From NCBI RefSeq assembly GCF_030866805.1, contig NZ_CP133019.1, forward strand, positions 434,001 through 498,000: 64,000 nucleotides of DNA. The letters run 5' to 3'. The notes beneath the pieces were generated by a model. It searched no databases. It saw only the letters and a list, made by a program, of their open reading frames with translations, and was not told the origin of the DNA. The stretch comes from Microbacterium terrisoli. Its GTDB lineage: Bacteria > Actinomycetota > Actinomycetes > Actinomycetales > Microbacteriaceae. A program made the position numbers and the translations under genes. Each line of letters starts with the position of its first letter. Positions within the stretch are counted from its first letter, which is position 1. Below are positions 1-8,692 of the stretch, piece by piece.

Positions 1-384
1 GACGGCGACCTCGTCGTAGAGCGTGATGATGTGCAGACCGCTCTTGTCGATCGGCAGGCGCACGAGGGCGGCATCGACCGTGTCGAGCCCCGCGCGCTGG
101 CCGGCGACGGGGATCGGCACGAGCTCAAGCGGGCTGCGCGGCATCCGCTCGTTCCACACGCGGATCCATTTGCCCGGCGTCGCACCCTCGACCGCTCCGA
201 GCCGGAACGGCCCGGGTACGACGGTGGATGCTGCAGCTTCACCGGTCTCGTCGCCGCGGGAGCGCTTCGCCGTGGAGGTGGATGCGGGCTTCTTGCCGGC
301 CGGCTTTCCGCCGGACGTGCCGGCGGCCACGGTGCGGGGGGAGGCGGATCTGCGCGGTCGTCCGCCCTGTCGCTTGTTCGCCAT
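1..384 (-). CDS. LysR-type substrate-binding-domain protein (partial, 3' end outside window)
   Basis: I translated this minus-strand frame by hand from an ATG at 384; it stays open to base 1 (128 codons). The first 55 or so residues are a low-complexity basic Lys/Arg/Ser/Thr/Ala tail (MANKRQGGRPRRSA...). This is followed by FRLGAVEGATPGKWIRVW and later VDAALVRLPIDKSGLHII, which look like the periplasmic-binding-protein-like effector domain of LysR regulators. No helix-turn-helix precedes it, so this appears to be a stand-alone effector-domain protein. A -10 box TATCGT lies exactly six bases before the ATG, which suggests a leaderless mRNA. The next gene in the same direction is the aminotransferase ending at 448. 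Family assignment is from motif recall; the C-terminal part is not visible. Confidence 0.6.
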   Translation of the reverse strand, partial: MANKRQGGRPRRSASPRTVAAGTSGGKPAGKKPASTSTAKRSRGDETGEAAASTVVPGPFRLGAVEGATPGKWIRVWNERMPRSPLELVPIPVAGQRAGLDTVDAALVRLPIDKSGLHIITLYDEVAV

Positions 385-390
385 CCCCCC

Positions 391-396
391 ACGATA
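391..396 (-). promoter_or_regulatory. -10 box TATCGT of a leaderless start
   Basis: TATCGT on the minus strand is followed by six G residues and then the ATG at 384. That spacing puts the transcription start on or next to the start codon. No -35 box is obvious in the GC-rich sequence upstream. Confidence 0.4.
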
Positions 397-447
397 GGTC
401 CCTGCGCGCCCCGCCCGCCCTCACGGTGCGGCGGGCCGGCGCCTGCC

Positions 448-1851
448 TCAGAGCCGCGCCCAGGCCTTGGTCAGCGCGCCGCGCAGGATCTGCTCGATCT
501 CATCGAACTCGTTCTGCCCGATCGTCAGCGGCGGGGCCAGCTGGATGACCGGGTCGCCGCGGTCGTCGGCGCGACAGTACAGGCCCGCGTCGAACAGCGC
601 CTTGGAGAGGAACCCGCGCAGCAGCCGCTCGGACTCCTCGTCGTCGAAGGTCTCTTTCGTCGTCTTGTCTTTGACGAGCTCGATGCCGAAGAAGTATCCG
701 TCGCCGCGCACGTCCCCGACGATCGGCAGGTCGGTGAGCTTCTCGAGCGTTGAGCGGAACGCCGGGGAGTTTTGCCGCACGTGCTGCAGCAGTCCCTCTT
801 CTTCGTAGATGTCGAGGTTCTCCAGGGCCACAGCGGTCGAGACCGGGTGCCCGCCGAACGTGTAGCCGTGCGGGAAGGAGGCGTCGCCGTGCGCGAAGGG
901 TTCGTAGATCCTGTCGCTGACGATCGTGCCGCCCAGCGGCGCATAGCCGCTGGTGACGGCCTTGGCGAACGTGATCATGTCGGGCTTGTAGCCGTACGCG
1001 TCGCACGCGAAGTACTCGCCGATGCGGCCGAACGCGCAGATCACCTCGTCGGAGACCAGCAGCACGTCGTACTTGTCGCAGATCTCGCGCACGCGCTGGA
1101 AGTACCCGGCCGGCGGCGGGAAGCATCCACCGGAGTTCTGCACCGGCTCCAGGAACACCGCGGCAACGGTGTCGGGACCTTCGAACTGGATCATCTCCTC
1201 GATGCGGTTGGCCGCCCACTGCCCGAACTGCTCAGGGGTGCCGCCCGGAAAGCCCATCTCGCCGGCGCGGTAGTAGTTCGTGTTCGGCACGCGGAAGCCG
1301 CCCGGGGTCACCGGCTCGAACATCGACTTCATGCCCGGCAGGCCGGTGATCGCCAGCGCCCCCTGCGTGGTGCCGTGGTAGGCGATGAAGCGCGAGATGA
1401 CCTTGTGCTTGGTCGGCTTGCCCTGCAGCTTCCAGTAGTACTTCGCGAGCTTGAACGCGGTCTCCACCGCCTCGCCGCCGCCGGTGGAGAAGAACACGTG
1501 GTTCAGGTCGCCGGGCGCATAGCCTGCCAGGCGGTCGGCGAGCTCGATAGCCGACGGGTGGGCGTACGACCAGAGCGGAAAGAACGCCAGCTGCTCGGAT
1601 TGGCGGGCAGCTCGCATCGCCAGCCGGCGCCTGCCGTGACCGGCGTTGACGACGAACAGACCGCTGAGCCCGTCGACGTACTGCTTGCCGTGCGAGTCCC
1701 AGATGTGGTGCCCCTCGCCGCGGACGATGATGGGCACGCCGGGCCCATCGGTCATGACGGACTGGCGGGAGAAGTGCATCCACAGGTGGTCGCGGGCCAT
1801 CTGCTGCAGTTCCGCTTCGGTGCGGCTGGATGTCGTGGGTGTGAGAGTCAT
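448..1851 (-). CDS. class III PLP-dependent aminotransferase (omega-amine/diamine type)
   Basis: A 467-residue cytosolic fold-type I transaminase. Visible signatures are the phosphate-binding STGGGEAVE segment near residue 122, the cofactor aspartate in LLVSDEV (D268) and the Schiff-base lysine in MITFAKAVTSGYAPLGG (K297). Length is normal for diamine:pyruvate or beta-alanine:pyruvate transaminases. It follows an Lrp-type regulator with a 4-base overlap (1848-1851), so the two are co-transcribed and translationally coupled. Divergent from them is a PuuB-like FAD oxidoreductase, and downstream lie a second aminotransferase and aldehyde dehydrogenases. A role in putrescine, cadaverine or beta-alanine breakdown is therefore inferred. 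The exact amine donor cannot be read from sequence. Confidence 0.9.
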   Translation of the reverse strand: MTLTPTTSSRTEAELQQMARDHLWMHFSRQSVMTDGPGVPIIVRGEGHHIWDSHGKQYVDGLSGLFVVNAGHGRRRLAMRAARQSEQLAFFPLWSYAHPSAIELADRLAGYAPGDLNHVFFSTGGGEAVETAFKLAKYYWKLQGKPTKHKVISRFIAYHGTTQGALAITGLPGMKSMFEPVTPGGFRVPNTNYYRAGEMGFPGGTPEQFGQWAANRIEEMIQFEGPDTVAAVFLEPVQNSGGCFPPPAGYFQRVREICDKYDVLLVSDEVICAFGRIGEYFACDAYGYKPDMITFAKAVTSGYAPLGGTIVSDRIYEPFAHGDASFPHGYTFGGHPVSTAVALENLDIYEEEGLLQHVRQNSPAFRSTLEKLTDLPIVGDVRGDGYFFGIELVKDKTTKETFDDEESERLLRGFLSKALFDAGLYCRADDRGDPVIQLAPPLTIGQNEFDEIEQILRGALTKAWARL

Positions 1852-2321
1852 CGCGTCCCCCAGTTGTAGAGCTGTTTGTGGAGTCTCAGATAGACGAACG
1901 TCTCGGTGGAGACGACGCCGTCGAGCCCGCGGATGCGGGAGTTGAGGATGTCGATCAGCTCGTCGTCGCTTTCGCAGACGACTTCGACGAGCAGGTCGAA
2001 CGAGCCGGCGGTCATCACGACGTACGTGACGCTGTCGAGCGCAGAGAGGGCATCGGCGACGCGGCTGGTGTCGCCGGCGACCGTGACGCCGATCATGGCC
2101 TGACGCGCGAACCCGAGCTGCAGGGGATCGGTGACGGCGACGATCTGCATCGCCCCGCTGTCGGTCAGGCGCTGCACGCGCTGGCGCACGGCGGCTTCGC
2201 TGAGTCCGACGGCCCGCCCGATGTCGGCGTACGAGCGTCGGCCGTCCTCTTGCAGCTGCTCGATGATCGCCTTCGAGGTGTCATCGAGCGTTGCGGCCGG
2301 TGGCCGCGGTGTGCCGGGCAT
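1848..2321 (-). CDS. Lrp/AsnC family transcriptional regulator
   Basis: A 157-residue regulator with an N-terminal winged helix-turn-helix (IIEQLQEDGRRSYADIGRAV, then GLSEAAVRQRVQRL, about residues 18-55). A C-terminal alpha/beta RAM effector-binding domain follows (GSFDLLVEVVCES near residue 107). The start is the ATG at 2321 behind an AAAGGAGG ribosome site. It overlaps the aminotransferase by four bases and is divergent from the FAD oxidoreductase at 2441, so it probably senses an amine or amino acid and controls both directions. A plausible own promoter is TTGTAT (2372-2377) with TATCGT (2348-2353) at 18-base spacing on the minus strand. Confidence 0.92.
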   Translation of the reverse strand: MPGTPRPPAATLDDTSKAIIEQLQEDGRRSYADIGRAVGLSEAAVRQRVQRLTDSGAMQIVAVTDPLQLGFARQAMIGVTVAGDTSRVADALSALDSVTYVVMTAGSFDLLVEVVCESDDELIDILNSRIRGLDGVVSTETFVYLRLHKQLYNWGTR

Positions 2322-2440
2322 CGGATGCCTCCTTTGCGGGTGATCCTACGATATCAGTCGTTGGATGCCGCATACAAGAGTGATTCCGAAGCTACAATGT
2401 GTTTCAACCTATGTAAACCGCATCAGAGCGAGGGTGACCA
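2322..2440. promoter_or_regulatory. divergent promoter region between lrp-like gene and FAD oxidoreductase
   Basis: This 119-base region is AT-richer than its flanks. On the plus strand TACAAT (2393-2398) is a good -10 for the oxidoreductase gene, but I find no convincing -35. On the minus strand TTGTAT-18-TATCGT fits the regulator gene. I could not identify a clean Lrp-type palindrome here. Confidence 0.45.
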
Positions 2441-3826
2441 GTGGTGGTGGACTCCGACGGCGCACGAGCCGTCCGCAACGGCGACGTGTCGTTCTGGTGG
2501 CACCAGCTCGGCCGGCCCGCAGCGCGGCCGCCGCTGCCCGGCGACATCGACATCGATGTGTGCATCGTGGGCGCGGGGTTCACCGGGCTGTGGACGGCGT
2601 ACTACCTGCGCATGCTCGACCCGTCGGTGCGCGTCGCGGTCGTCGAGGCGCGGTTCGCGGGGTTCGGCGCCTCGGGCCGCAACGGCGGCTGGCTCACCAA
2701 CTCGGTCACCGGCGGGCGCGAGCGATACGGCCCGGAGGGCGGCGTGCGCCAGCAGCTGGCGCTGAACGCCGCGGTCGACGAAGTGATCAGGGTGGTGGAT
2801 GCCGAGGGCATCGATTGCGATGTCGCCAAGGGCGGCGAGCTGAACGTGGCCTATACGCCGGCTCAGCTCGCGCGGATGCGCGCGTTCGCGGCGGATGAGG
2901 CATCCTGGACCGGCGCTGATGTGATCGAACTCTCGCCCGCCGAGACCGCCGCGCGGGTGGGAGTGGACCGGCCGCTCGGGGCGGTGTGGCATCCGCACTG
3001 CGCGCGGGTGCACCCCGCGAAGCTCGTGCAGGGGCTTGCCGCGGCGGCCGAGCGGGCGGGTGCGATGATCTACGAAGACACCCCGGCGGTCGCGCTCTCG
3101 CCCGGGCGAGTCGAGACCGCGCGCGGCACGGTGCGGGCGGCGCATGTGCTGCGGGCCACCGAAGGGTTCACGGCGAACCTGCGTGGCGAGCACCGCACGT
3201 GGCTGCCGATGAACTCGTCGCTGATCGTGACCGAGCCGTTGCCTGCCGCCGCCTGGTCGGCGATCGGCTGGGAGCATGCCGACACGCTCGGCGATCTGGC
3301 CCACGTGTACACGTACGCGCAGCGCACGGCCGACGGGCGCATCGCATTCGGCGGGCGCGGCGTGCCGTACCGGTACGGGTCGCGCGTCGACACCGACGGG
3401 CGAACCCGGGCGCGCACGATCGCCGGACTGACACGACTGCTGCACACAGTGTTCCCGGCGACGGGGCAGGTGCCGATCGCGCACGCGTGGTCGGGCGTGC
3501 TGGGTGTTCCGCGCGACTGGGCCGCCGGCGTCGGCTTCGACCGGAAGACCGGGATGGGCTGGGCCGGCGGCTACGTCGGAACCGGCGTGACCGCGACGAA
3601 CCTCGCCGGCCGGACGCTGGCCGACCTCGTGCTCGGTCGCGCGACCGACCTCGTGACCCTGCCCTGGGTCGGGCACCGCGCGCGCCGATGGGAGGTCGAA
3701 CCGCTGCGGTGGCTCGCCGTGAACGCGATCTATGCCGCCTACGGCCTGGCCGACAGGCAGGAGGCGCGCGGCCGGGCGACGACGTCGCCTATCGCGAAAC
3801 TCGCCGACCTCATCTCTGGTCACTGA
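2441..3826 (+). CDS. PuuB-like FAD-dependent amine oxidoreductase
   Basis: A 461-residue DAO-type flavoprotein. The N-terminal dinucleotide fold DVCIVGAGFTGLWTAYYL (about residues 38-56) and the GFGASGRNGGWLTNSVTGG stretch are characteristic of gamma-glutamylputrescine oxidase and glycine/sarcosine oxidase-like enzymes. The C-terminal FAD contact GWAGGYVGTGVTATNLAGR is also present. Three consecutive GTG codons at 2441, 2444 and 2447 make the exact start uncertain; a GA-rich ribosome site lies just upstream. It is divergent from the lrp-aminotransferase pair and convergent with the aldehyde dehydrogenase. Together they could oxidise a (glutamyl)polyamine to the aldehyde. No gamma-glutamylputrescine synthetase is in this window, so the substrate may be the free diamine. 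Confidence 0.85.
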   Translation: MVVDSDGARAVRNGDVSFWWHQLGRPAARPPLPGDIDIDVCIVGAGFTGLWTAYYLRMLDPSVRVAVVEARFAGFGASGRNGGWLTNSVTGGRERYGPEGGVRQQLALNAAVDEVIRVVDAEGIDCDVAKGGELNVAYTPAQLARMRAFAADEASWTGADVIELSPAETAARVGVDRPLGAVWHPHCARVHPAKLVQGLAAAAERAGAMIYEDTPAVALSPGRVETARGTVRAAHVLRATEGFTANLRGEHRTWLPMNSSLIVTEPLPAAAWSAIGWEHADTLGDLAHVYTYAQRTADGRIAFGGRGVPYRYGSRVDTDGRTRARTIAGLTRLLHTVFPATGQVPIAHAWSGVLGVPRDWAAGVGFDRKTGMGWAGGYVGTGVTATNLAGRTLADLVLGRATDLVTLPWVGHRARRWEVEPLRWLAVNAIYAAYGLADRQEARGRATTSPIAKLADLISGH

Positions 3827-3882
3827 GCTCCGCAGGCCCCGGGCGCCCTTCGTCTCGGGGCTTCGCCCCTCGCGCAGGGCTC

Positions 3883-4004
3883 AGTCGTCACCTCTGACGG
3901 CGGCGCTTCCGGCCGGTAAGAGGTGACGACTCAACAGCGGCATCCCCTGTTCAGTCGTCACCTGTGGCGATGACGCGGCAGCGAGAGCGGTAAGAAGTGA
4001 CGAC
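3883..4004. repeat. tandem pair of related inverted repeats between convergent genes
   Basis: Unit A has arms AGTCGTCACCTCT (3883-3895) and AGAGGTGACGACT (3919-3931), a perfect 13-base inverted repeat. Unit B has GTCGTCACCTGT (3954-3965) and AGAAGTGACGAC (3993-4004), matching at 10 of 12 positions. The left arms of A and B also form a direct repeat about 70 bases apart, as do the right arms with their GGTAAGA lead-in. The pair lies between the stop codons of two convergent genes, so it may act as a bidirectional terminator. The duplication suggests a REP-like element. Confidence 0.75.
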
Positions 4005-4040
4005 CGAACCCGCATTCCGGATCATCCAGGGCCGAGCGCG

Positions 4041-5465
4041 CTACTCGAGGCTCGACATGACGTGCTTGAGGCGCGTGTAGTCCTCGAAGCCGTAGATCGA
4101 GAGGTCCTTGCCGTACCCCGACCGCTTGAACCCGCCGTGCGGCATGTCCGATACGAACGGGATGTGGGCGTTGATCCACACGCAGCCGAAATCGAGTGCG
4201 CGGCTCATCCGCATCGCGGTGGCGTGGTCGGTCGTCCACGTCGAGGCCGCCAGCGCGTAGGGCACGCCGTTGGCGAGGGCGACGGCATCCTCTTCGGTGT
4301 CGAAGGGCTGCACGGTCAGCACCGGGCCGAACACCTCGGACTGCACGATCTCGTCGTCCTGCCGCACGCCGGTGACCACCGTCGGCTTGAGGTAGTACCC
4401 GGTCTCACCCTGACGGCGCCCGCCGATCTCGACGCGCGCATGGGCGGGCAGGCGGTCGATGAAACCGGTGATGCGCTCCAGCTGGCCGGCGTTGTTGACG
4501 GGGCCGAAGAACGCTCCAGAGTCGGGCGATCCGGTCTGCACGTTCTCGCGCACGTAGGAGACGAGTTCGCGCACGAACGCATCGTGCACCGAGGCCTGCA
4601 CGATCACACGGGTCGCGGCGGTGCAGTCCTGGCCGGCGTTGACGTACGCGGCCTGTGCGATGCCCGCGGCCGCGCGCGCGAGGTCGGCGTCGGCGAACAC
4701 GACCGCGGGGGCTTTGCCGCCGAGCTCGAGGTGCACGCGCTTGAGCTGGGTGGCGGCAGAGGATGCCACCGCCATGCCCGCACGCACAGACCCGGTGATC
4801 GCGACCATCGCCGGCGTCGGGTGCTCGGTCAGCAGGGCGCCGGTGGCGCGGTCGCCGAGCACGACGTTGAACACCCCCGCCGGCAGGATCTCAGCCGCCA
4901 GCTGCGCGAGGCGCACGGTCGTGGAGGGTGTCGTCTCGCTCGGTTTGAGCACGATGGTGTTGCCGGCGGCCAGGGCCGGCGCGATCTTCCAGATCGCCAT
5001 GTTCAGCGGATAGTTCCACGGCGTCACCTGCGCCACCACGCCGACCGGCTCGCGCCGCACATACGACGTGAACCCTTCGGCGTACTCGGCGGCGGCGCGG
5101 CCGTTCAGCTCGCGGGCGGCTCCTGCGAAGAACCGCAGCTGATCGACGGACTGGTCGATCTCATCGGCGACCAGGCTCGCGCGCGGCTTGCCGGTGTCGC
5201 GCGATTCGAGGTCGGCGAACTCGTCGGCATGCGAGGCCAGCGCGTCGGCCAGTCGGAACAGGGCCAGCTGTCGCTGCGCCGGCGTCGTGTCGCGCCACGC
5301 CGGGAAGGCATGGGATGCCGCCGCGAAAGCAGCATCCACCTCTGCTGCCGTCGAGATCGGCGCCTGGCCGTACACCTGCTCGGTCGCCGGGTCGACGAGG
5401 TCGAGCAAGGCGCCGGCGGAGGCCACGGCGACCCCGTCGATGATGTTGTGCAGGATGTCGGCCAT
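4041..5465 (-). CDS. aminobutyraldehyde dehydrogenase-type aldehyde dehydrogenase
   Basis: A 474-residue NAD(P)-dependent aldehyde dehydrogenase that would oxidise 4-aminobutanal (or glutamylated aldehyde) to GABA. The general base is E247 in VHLELGGKAP and the nucleophile C281 in NAGQDCTAATR. The TPWNYPL oxyanion-hole region and ITGSVRAGM nucleotide-binding loop are in the usual order. The C-terminal FKRSGYGKDLSIYGFEDYT is typical of the PuuC/PatD/GABALDH group. The ATG at 5465 shares one base with the stop codon of the upstream aminotransferase (TGATG), indicating translational coupling. Substrate preference is inferred from neighbours. Confidence 0.88.
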   Translation of the reverse strand: MADILHNIIDGVAVASAGALLDLVDPATEQVYGQAPISTAAEVDAAFAAASHAFPAWRDTTPAQRQLALFRLADALASHADEFADLESRDTGKPRASLVADEIDQSVDQLRFFAGAARELNGRAAAEYAEGFTSYVRREPVGVVAQVTPWNYPLNMAIWKIAPALAAGNTIVLKPSETTPSTTVRLAQLAAEILPAGVFNVVLGDRATGALLTEHPTPAMVAITGSVRAGMAVASSAATQLKRVHLELGGKAPAVVFADADLARAAAGIAQAAYVNAGQDCTAATRVIVQASVHDAFVRELVSYVRENVQTGSPDSGAFFGPVNNAGQLERITGFIDRLPAHARVEIGGRRQGETGYYLKPTVVTGVRQDDEIVQSEVFGPVLTVQPFDTEEDAVALANGVPYALAASTWTTDHATAMRMSRALDFGCVWINAHIPFVSDMPHGGFKRSGYGKDLSIYGFEDYTRLKHVMSSLE

Positions 5466-6835
5466 CACGACACGTGATCGTCGGCGACGTGCAGGGCTGC
5501 GTCGATGATGTCCAGCCCCCGCACCAGGTCGGCTTCGTCGATGACCAGGGGCGGGGCGATGTGCAGACCGTTGAAGTGCGAGAACGGCCACAGGCCTGCC
5601 TTCTTGCACGCCGTGACGACGGCGTTCATGGGCTCGGCAGCTTTGCCCGACGCGTTGAAGGGCACGAGTGGCTCGCGCGTCTCGCGGTTCGTGACGAGCT
5701 CGAGCACCCAGAACAGACCGCGCCCGCGCACGTCGCCGACCGACGGGTGGCGACGTGCCATCTCGTGCAGGCGCGGCTCGACCACGCGCGAGCCGAGGTC
5801 GCGCACGCGCTCGAGGATGCCGTCGCGGCGGAACACCTCGAAGGTCGCCACGCCCGCCGCGCAGGCCAGCGGGTGGCCCGAATAGGTCAGGCCGCCCGGG
5901 AAGGGCACGGTGTCGAAGTGCGCGGCGATGCGATCCGAGATGACGACGCCGCCCAGCGGCACGTAGCCCGAGTTGACGCCCTTGGCGAAGGTGATCAGGT
6001 CGGGCACCACATCGAATCCCTGGAACGCGAACCACTCGCCGGTGCGGCCGAAGCCGACCATGACCTCGTCGGCGATGTAGACGATGCCGTACTTGTCGCA
6101 CAGTGCGCGCACGCCTGCGAGGTACCCGGGCGGGGGCACGAGCACGCCGTTCGTGCCCACGATCGTCTCGATGATGACCGCGGCGATCGTCGAGGCGCCC
6201 TCGAGCACGATCGTCTGCTCGAGGTGCTCGAGCGCACGCTCGGACTCCTGCTCGGGTGAGGACGAGTGGAACGGCGAGCGGTACGCGTACGGCCCGAAGA
6301 AGTGCGCGACCGACCCGTCGCTGGGCTCGTTCGCCCACCGGCGCGGGTCGCCGGTCAGGGCGATCGCCGTGGACGTGTTGCCGTGGTAGCTGCGGTACAT
6401 CGCCAGCACCTTGCGCCGCCCGGTGACGGCGCGGGCCATGCGCACGGCGTTCTCGTTGGCGTCGGCGCCGCCGTTGGTGAAGAACACCTTCGCGAACCCG
6501 TCGGGGGCGACTTCGCTGATGTGGCGGGCGAGCTCCCCGCGCACGTCGTTGGCCAGTGCGGGCTGGATCGTGGCCAGGCGTCCGGCCTGGTGCTGGATGG
6601 CGGCGACGAGGTCGGGATGCTGATGCCCGAGGTTCAGGTTCACCAACTGACTCGAGAAGTCCAGGTACGTGTTGCCGGCGTAGTCCCAGAATCTGACGCC
6701 GGCGCCGCCGGCGATGGGCAGCGGGTCGATGAGGGCCTGCGCGCTCCAGGAGTGGAAGACGTGGCCCCGGTCGTCGGCGCGCACGCGGGCGTCGGCGTCG
6801 AGGTCGACGGTGGGCGAGGTGAGGGTGTCGGTCAT
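5465..6835 (-). CDS. class III PLP-dependent aminotransferase (second copy)
   Basis: A 456-residue class III transaminase, clearly distinct from the one at 448-1851. It has FFTNGGADANENAVRMAR for phosphate binding, D256 in YIADEVMVGFGRTGEW and the Schiff-base K285 in LITFAKGVNSGYVPLGG. The GADANENA and AKGVNSGY variants are frequent in taurine/beta-alanine:pyruvate-like and putrescine-associated enzymes. It is the first gene of a two-gene unit with the aldehyde dehydrogenase (one-base overlap) and lies 104 bases downstream of mmsA. It could convert diamine to aminoaldehyde, GABA to succinate semialdehyde, or beta-alanine to malonate semialdehyde; the last would feed MmsA. Confidence 0.88.
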   Translation of the reverse strand: MTDTLTSPTVDLDADARVRADDRGHVFHSWSAQALIDPLPIAGGAGVRFWDYAGNTYLDFSSQLVNLNLGHQHPDLVAAIQHQAGRLATIQPALANDVRGELARHISEVAPDGFAKVFFTNGGADANENAVRMARAVTGRRKVLAMYRSYHGNTSTAIALTGDPRRWANEPSDGSVAHFFGPYAYRSPFHSSSPEQESERALEHLEQTIVLEGASTIAAVIIETIVGTNGVLVPPPGYLAGVRALCDKYGIVYIADEVMVGFGRTGEWFAFQGFDVVPDLITFAKGVNSGYVPLGGVVISDRIAAHFDTVPFPGGLTYSGHPLACAAGVATFEVFRRDGILERVRDLGSRVVEPRLHEMARRHPSVGDVRGRGLFWVLELVTNRETREPLVPFNASGKAAEPMNAVVTACKKAGLWPFSHFNGLHIAPPLVIDEADLVRGLDIIDAALHVADDHVS

Positions 6836-6939
6836 GATCGTGTCCTAGCTCCCGATCGTCGAGCGAGGCCCGAAGGCCCGGGGCGGAACGTCGCGGTGGT
6901 GACGTCGTCTCGCCTCGCCCGCTCAGCGGTCGAGCAGTG

Positions 6940-8502
6940 TCAGTTGTTCTGGGGGAAGCCGAGGTTGATGCCTCGGTGGTGGGTGTTGTCGGCGGCGGGG
7001 TCGCTCCACCGGGTGGTGATGGCCTTCTCGCGGGTGAAGAAGTCGAATCCGTGGGTGCCGTAGGCCTTCGCATCGCCGAACAGCGAGTTCTTCCAGCCGC
7101 CGAACGAGTGATACGCGACAGGGACGGGGATGGGCACGTTGATGCCGATCATGCCGACCTGGATCTCGGACTGGAACCGGCGGGCGGCGCCCCCGTCGTT
7201 GGTGAAGATCGCGGTGCCGTTGCCGAACCGGCCGGAGTTGATCAGCTCCACACCCTCGTCGAAGGTCGCGATGCGCACGATCGAGAGGACCGGGCCGAAG
7301 ATCTCCTCGGTGTAGGCCTGTGAGGTGGTGGGGATGTTGTCGATCAGGGTCGGACCGAACCAGAACCCGTCTTCGTGCCCGTCGACGGTGAACCCGCGGC
7401 CGTCCACCACGATGTCCGCGCCGTCGGCCTCGGCGATGTCGACGTAGGAGGCGACCTTGTCACGGTGCACCGCCGAGATCAGCGGTCCCATGTCGGGCTC
7501 TGTGCCATCCGCGGCGCCGGCGCCGTTGCCGATGCGCAGCGCGGCGATGCGCTCCTGGATCTTGCGCGAGAGCTCATCGGCCACCGGCTCGACCGCGAGC
7601 ACGACCGAGACGGCCATGCAGCGCTCACCGGCCGCTCCGTACCCGGCGTTGATGGCCTGATCGGCCACCAGATCCAGGTCAGCGTCGGGCAGCACCAGCA
7701 TGTGGTTCTTCGCTCCGCCCAGAGCCTGCACCCGCTTGCCGGCCTTGGACGCCTCCTGGTAGATGTACTGGGCGATCGGCGTCGAGCCGACGAACGAGAT
7801 CGATTGCACGGCATCCGCGTGCAGCAGCCCGTCCACTGCCTGCTTGTCGCCTTGCAGCACCGTGAACACACCGTCGGGCAGGCCCGCCTCGGTCCACAGT
7901 GCCGCCATCCACAGCGCCGCCGACGGGTCCTTCTCGCTCGGCTTGAGGATCACGCTGTTGCCGGCGGCGATCGCGACCGGGAAGAACCACAGCGGCACCA
8001 TCGCCGGGAAGTTGAACGGCGAGATGATCGCGGTGACCCCGAGCGGCTGGCGCAGCGTGTACACGTCGATGCCGGTGGAGGCGTTCTCGGTGTAACCGCC
8101 CTTGGTCAGTGCGGGAAACCCGCACGACAGGTCCACGACCTCCAGGCCCCGGGCCACTTCACCGGCCGCGTCGGAGAGCACCTTGCCGTGCTCGGCCGTG
8201 ATCACCGCCGCGAGCTCTCCGCGACGGGCGTTCAACAGCTCACGGAACGCGAACAGCACCGCCTGGCGCTTGGCGACCGAGAACCGCGACCACACCTCGA
8301 ACCCGGCCTGGGCCGAGGCCACCGCCGCAGCGATCTCCGCATCATCGGCCAGAGCGACCCGTGCGCTGACCGCGCCCGTGGCCGGATTGAACACCGGTGC
8401 CGTTCGGCCGCTCGCCGACGCCCGCGGCGCGCCATCGATCCAATGTCCGATCACCGTCGCCTCGGTCGCCGTGTCAGCGGGCTCGGTCTGCGTGAGGGTC
8501 AT
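6940..8502 (-). CDS. mmsA: CoA-acylating methylmalonate/malonate-semialdehyde dehydrogenase
   Basis: A 520-residue member of the aldehyde dehydrogenase superfamily. The nucleophile is C295 in GAAGERCMAVSV. The usual catalytic glutamate motif is replaced by QALGGAKNHMLV, the hallmark of MmsA/IolA enzymes that transfer the acyl group to CoA. ISPFNFPAMVPLWFFPVA is also diagnostic. The reaction is (methyl)malonate semialdehyde + NAD+ + CoA to propionyl- or acetyl-CoA + CO2 + NADH. Its place between transaminases suggests beta-alanine or a short-chain amine as the source of malonate semialdehyde; valine or inositol catabolism genes are not adjacent. The start at 8502 has a GGAAGGA ribosome site. 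The 190 bases upstream (8503-8692) show nothing else I can assign. Confidence 0.93.
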   Translation of the reverse strand: MTLTQTEPADTATEATVIGHWIDGAPRASASGRTAPVFNPATGAVSARVALADDAEIAAAVASAQAGFEVWSRFSVAKRQAVLFAFRELLNARRGELAAVITAEHGKVLSDAAGEVARGLEVVDLSCGFPALTKGGYTENASTGIDVYTLRQPLGVTAIISPFNFPAMVPLWFFPVAIAAGNSVILKPSEKDPSAALWMAALWTEAGLPDGVFTVLQGDKQAVDGLLHADAVQSISFVGSTPIAQYIYQEASKAGKRVQALGGAKNHMLVLPDADLDLVADQAINAGYGAAGERCMAVSVVLAVEPVADELSRKIQERIAALRIGNGAGAADGTEPDMGPLISAVHRDKVASYVDIAEADGADIVVDGRGFTVDGHEDGFWFGPTLIDNIPTTSQAYTEEIFGPVLSIVRIATFDEGVELINSGRFGNGTAIFTNDGGAARRFQSEIQVGMIGINVPIPVPVAYHSFGGWKNSLFGDAKAYGTHGFDFFTREKAITTRWSDPAADNTHHRGINLGFPQNN

Positions 8503-8692
8503 GTGCGTCCTTCCGGGGCGGGTGCGCCGTCGGCGGGACGAGGATGCCTCGAACCCCGGTCAGCCGGTCAAGACAGATCGACCGACTGCGCGACGCGCGG
8601 GTGTCGTCCCAGTGTCGCAACTGGCGCCGCCCGGGGTCAGCCCCGTTCCGTCGTGAACTCCGCAGTCGTTCGGACGCTCTGTTCGACCGGCC

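Noticed and set aside
8503..8692. Riboswitch upstream of mmsA
   Set aside because: No conserved riboswitch core or clear hairpin-terminator pair visible in the 190-base region.
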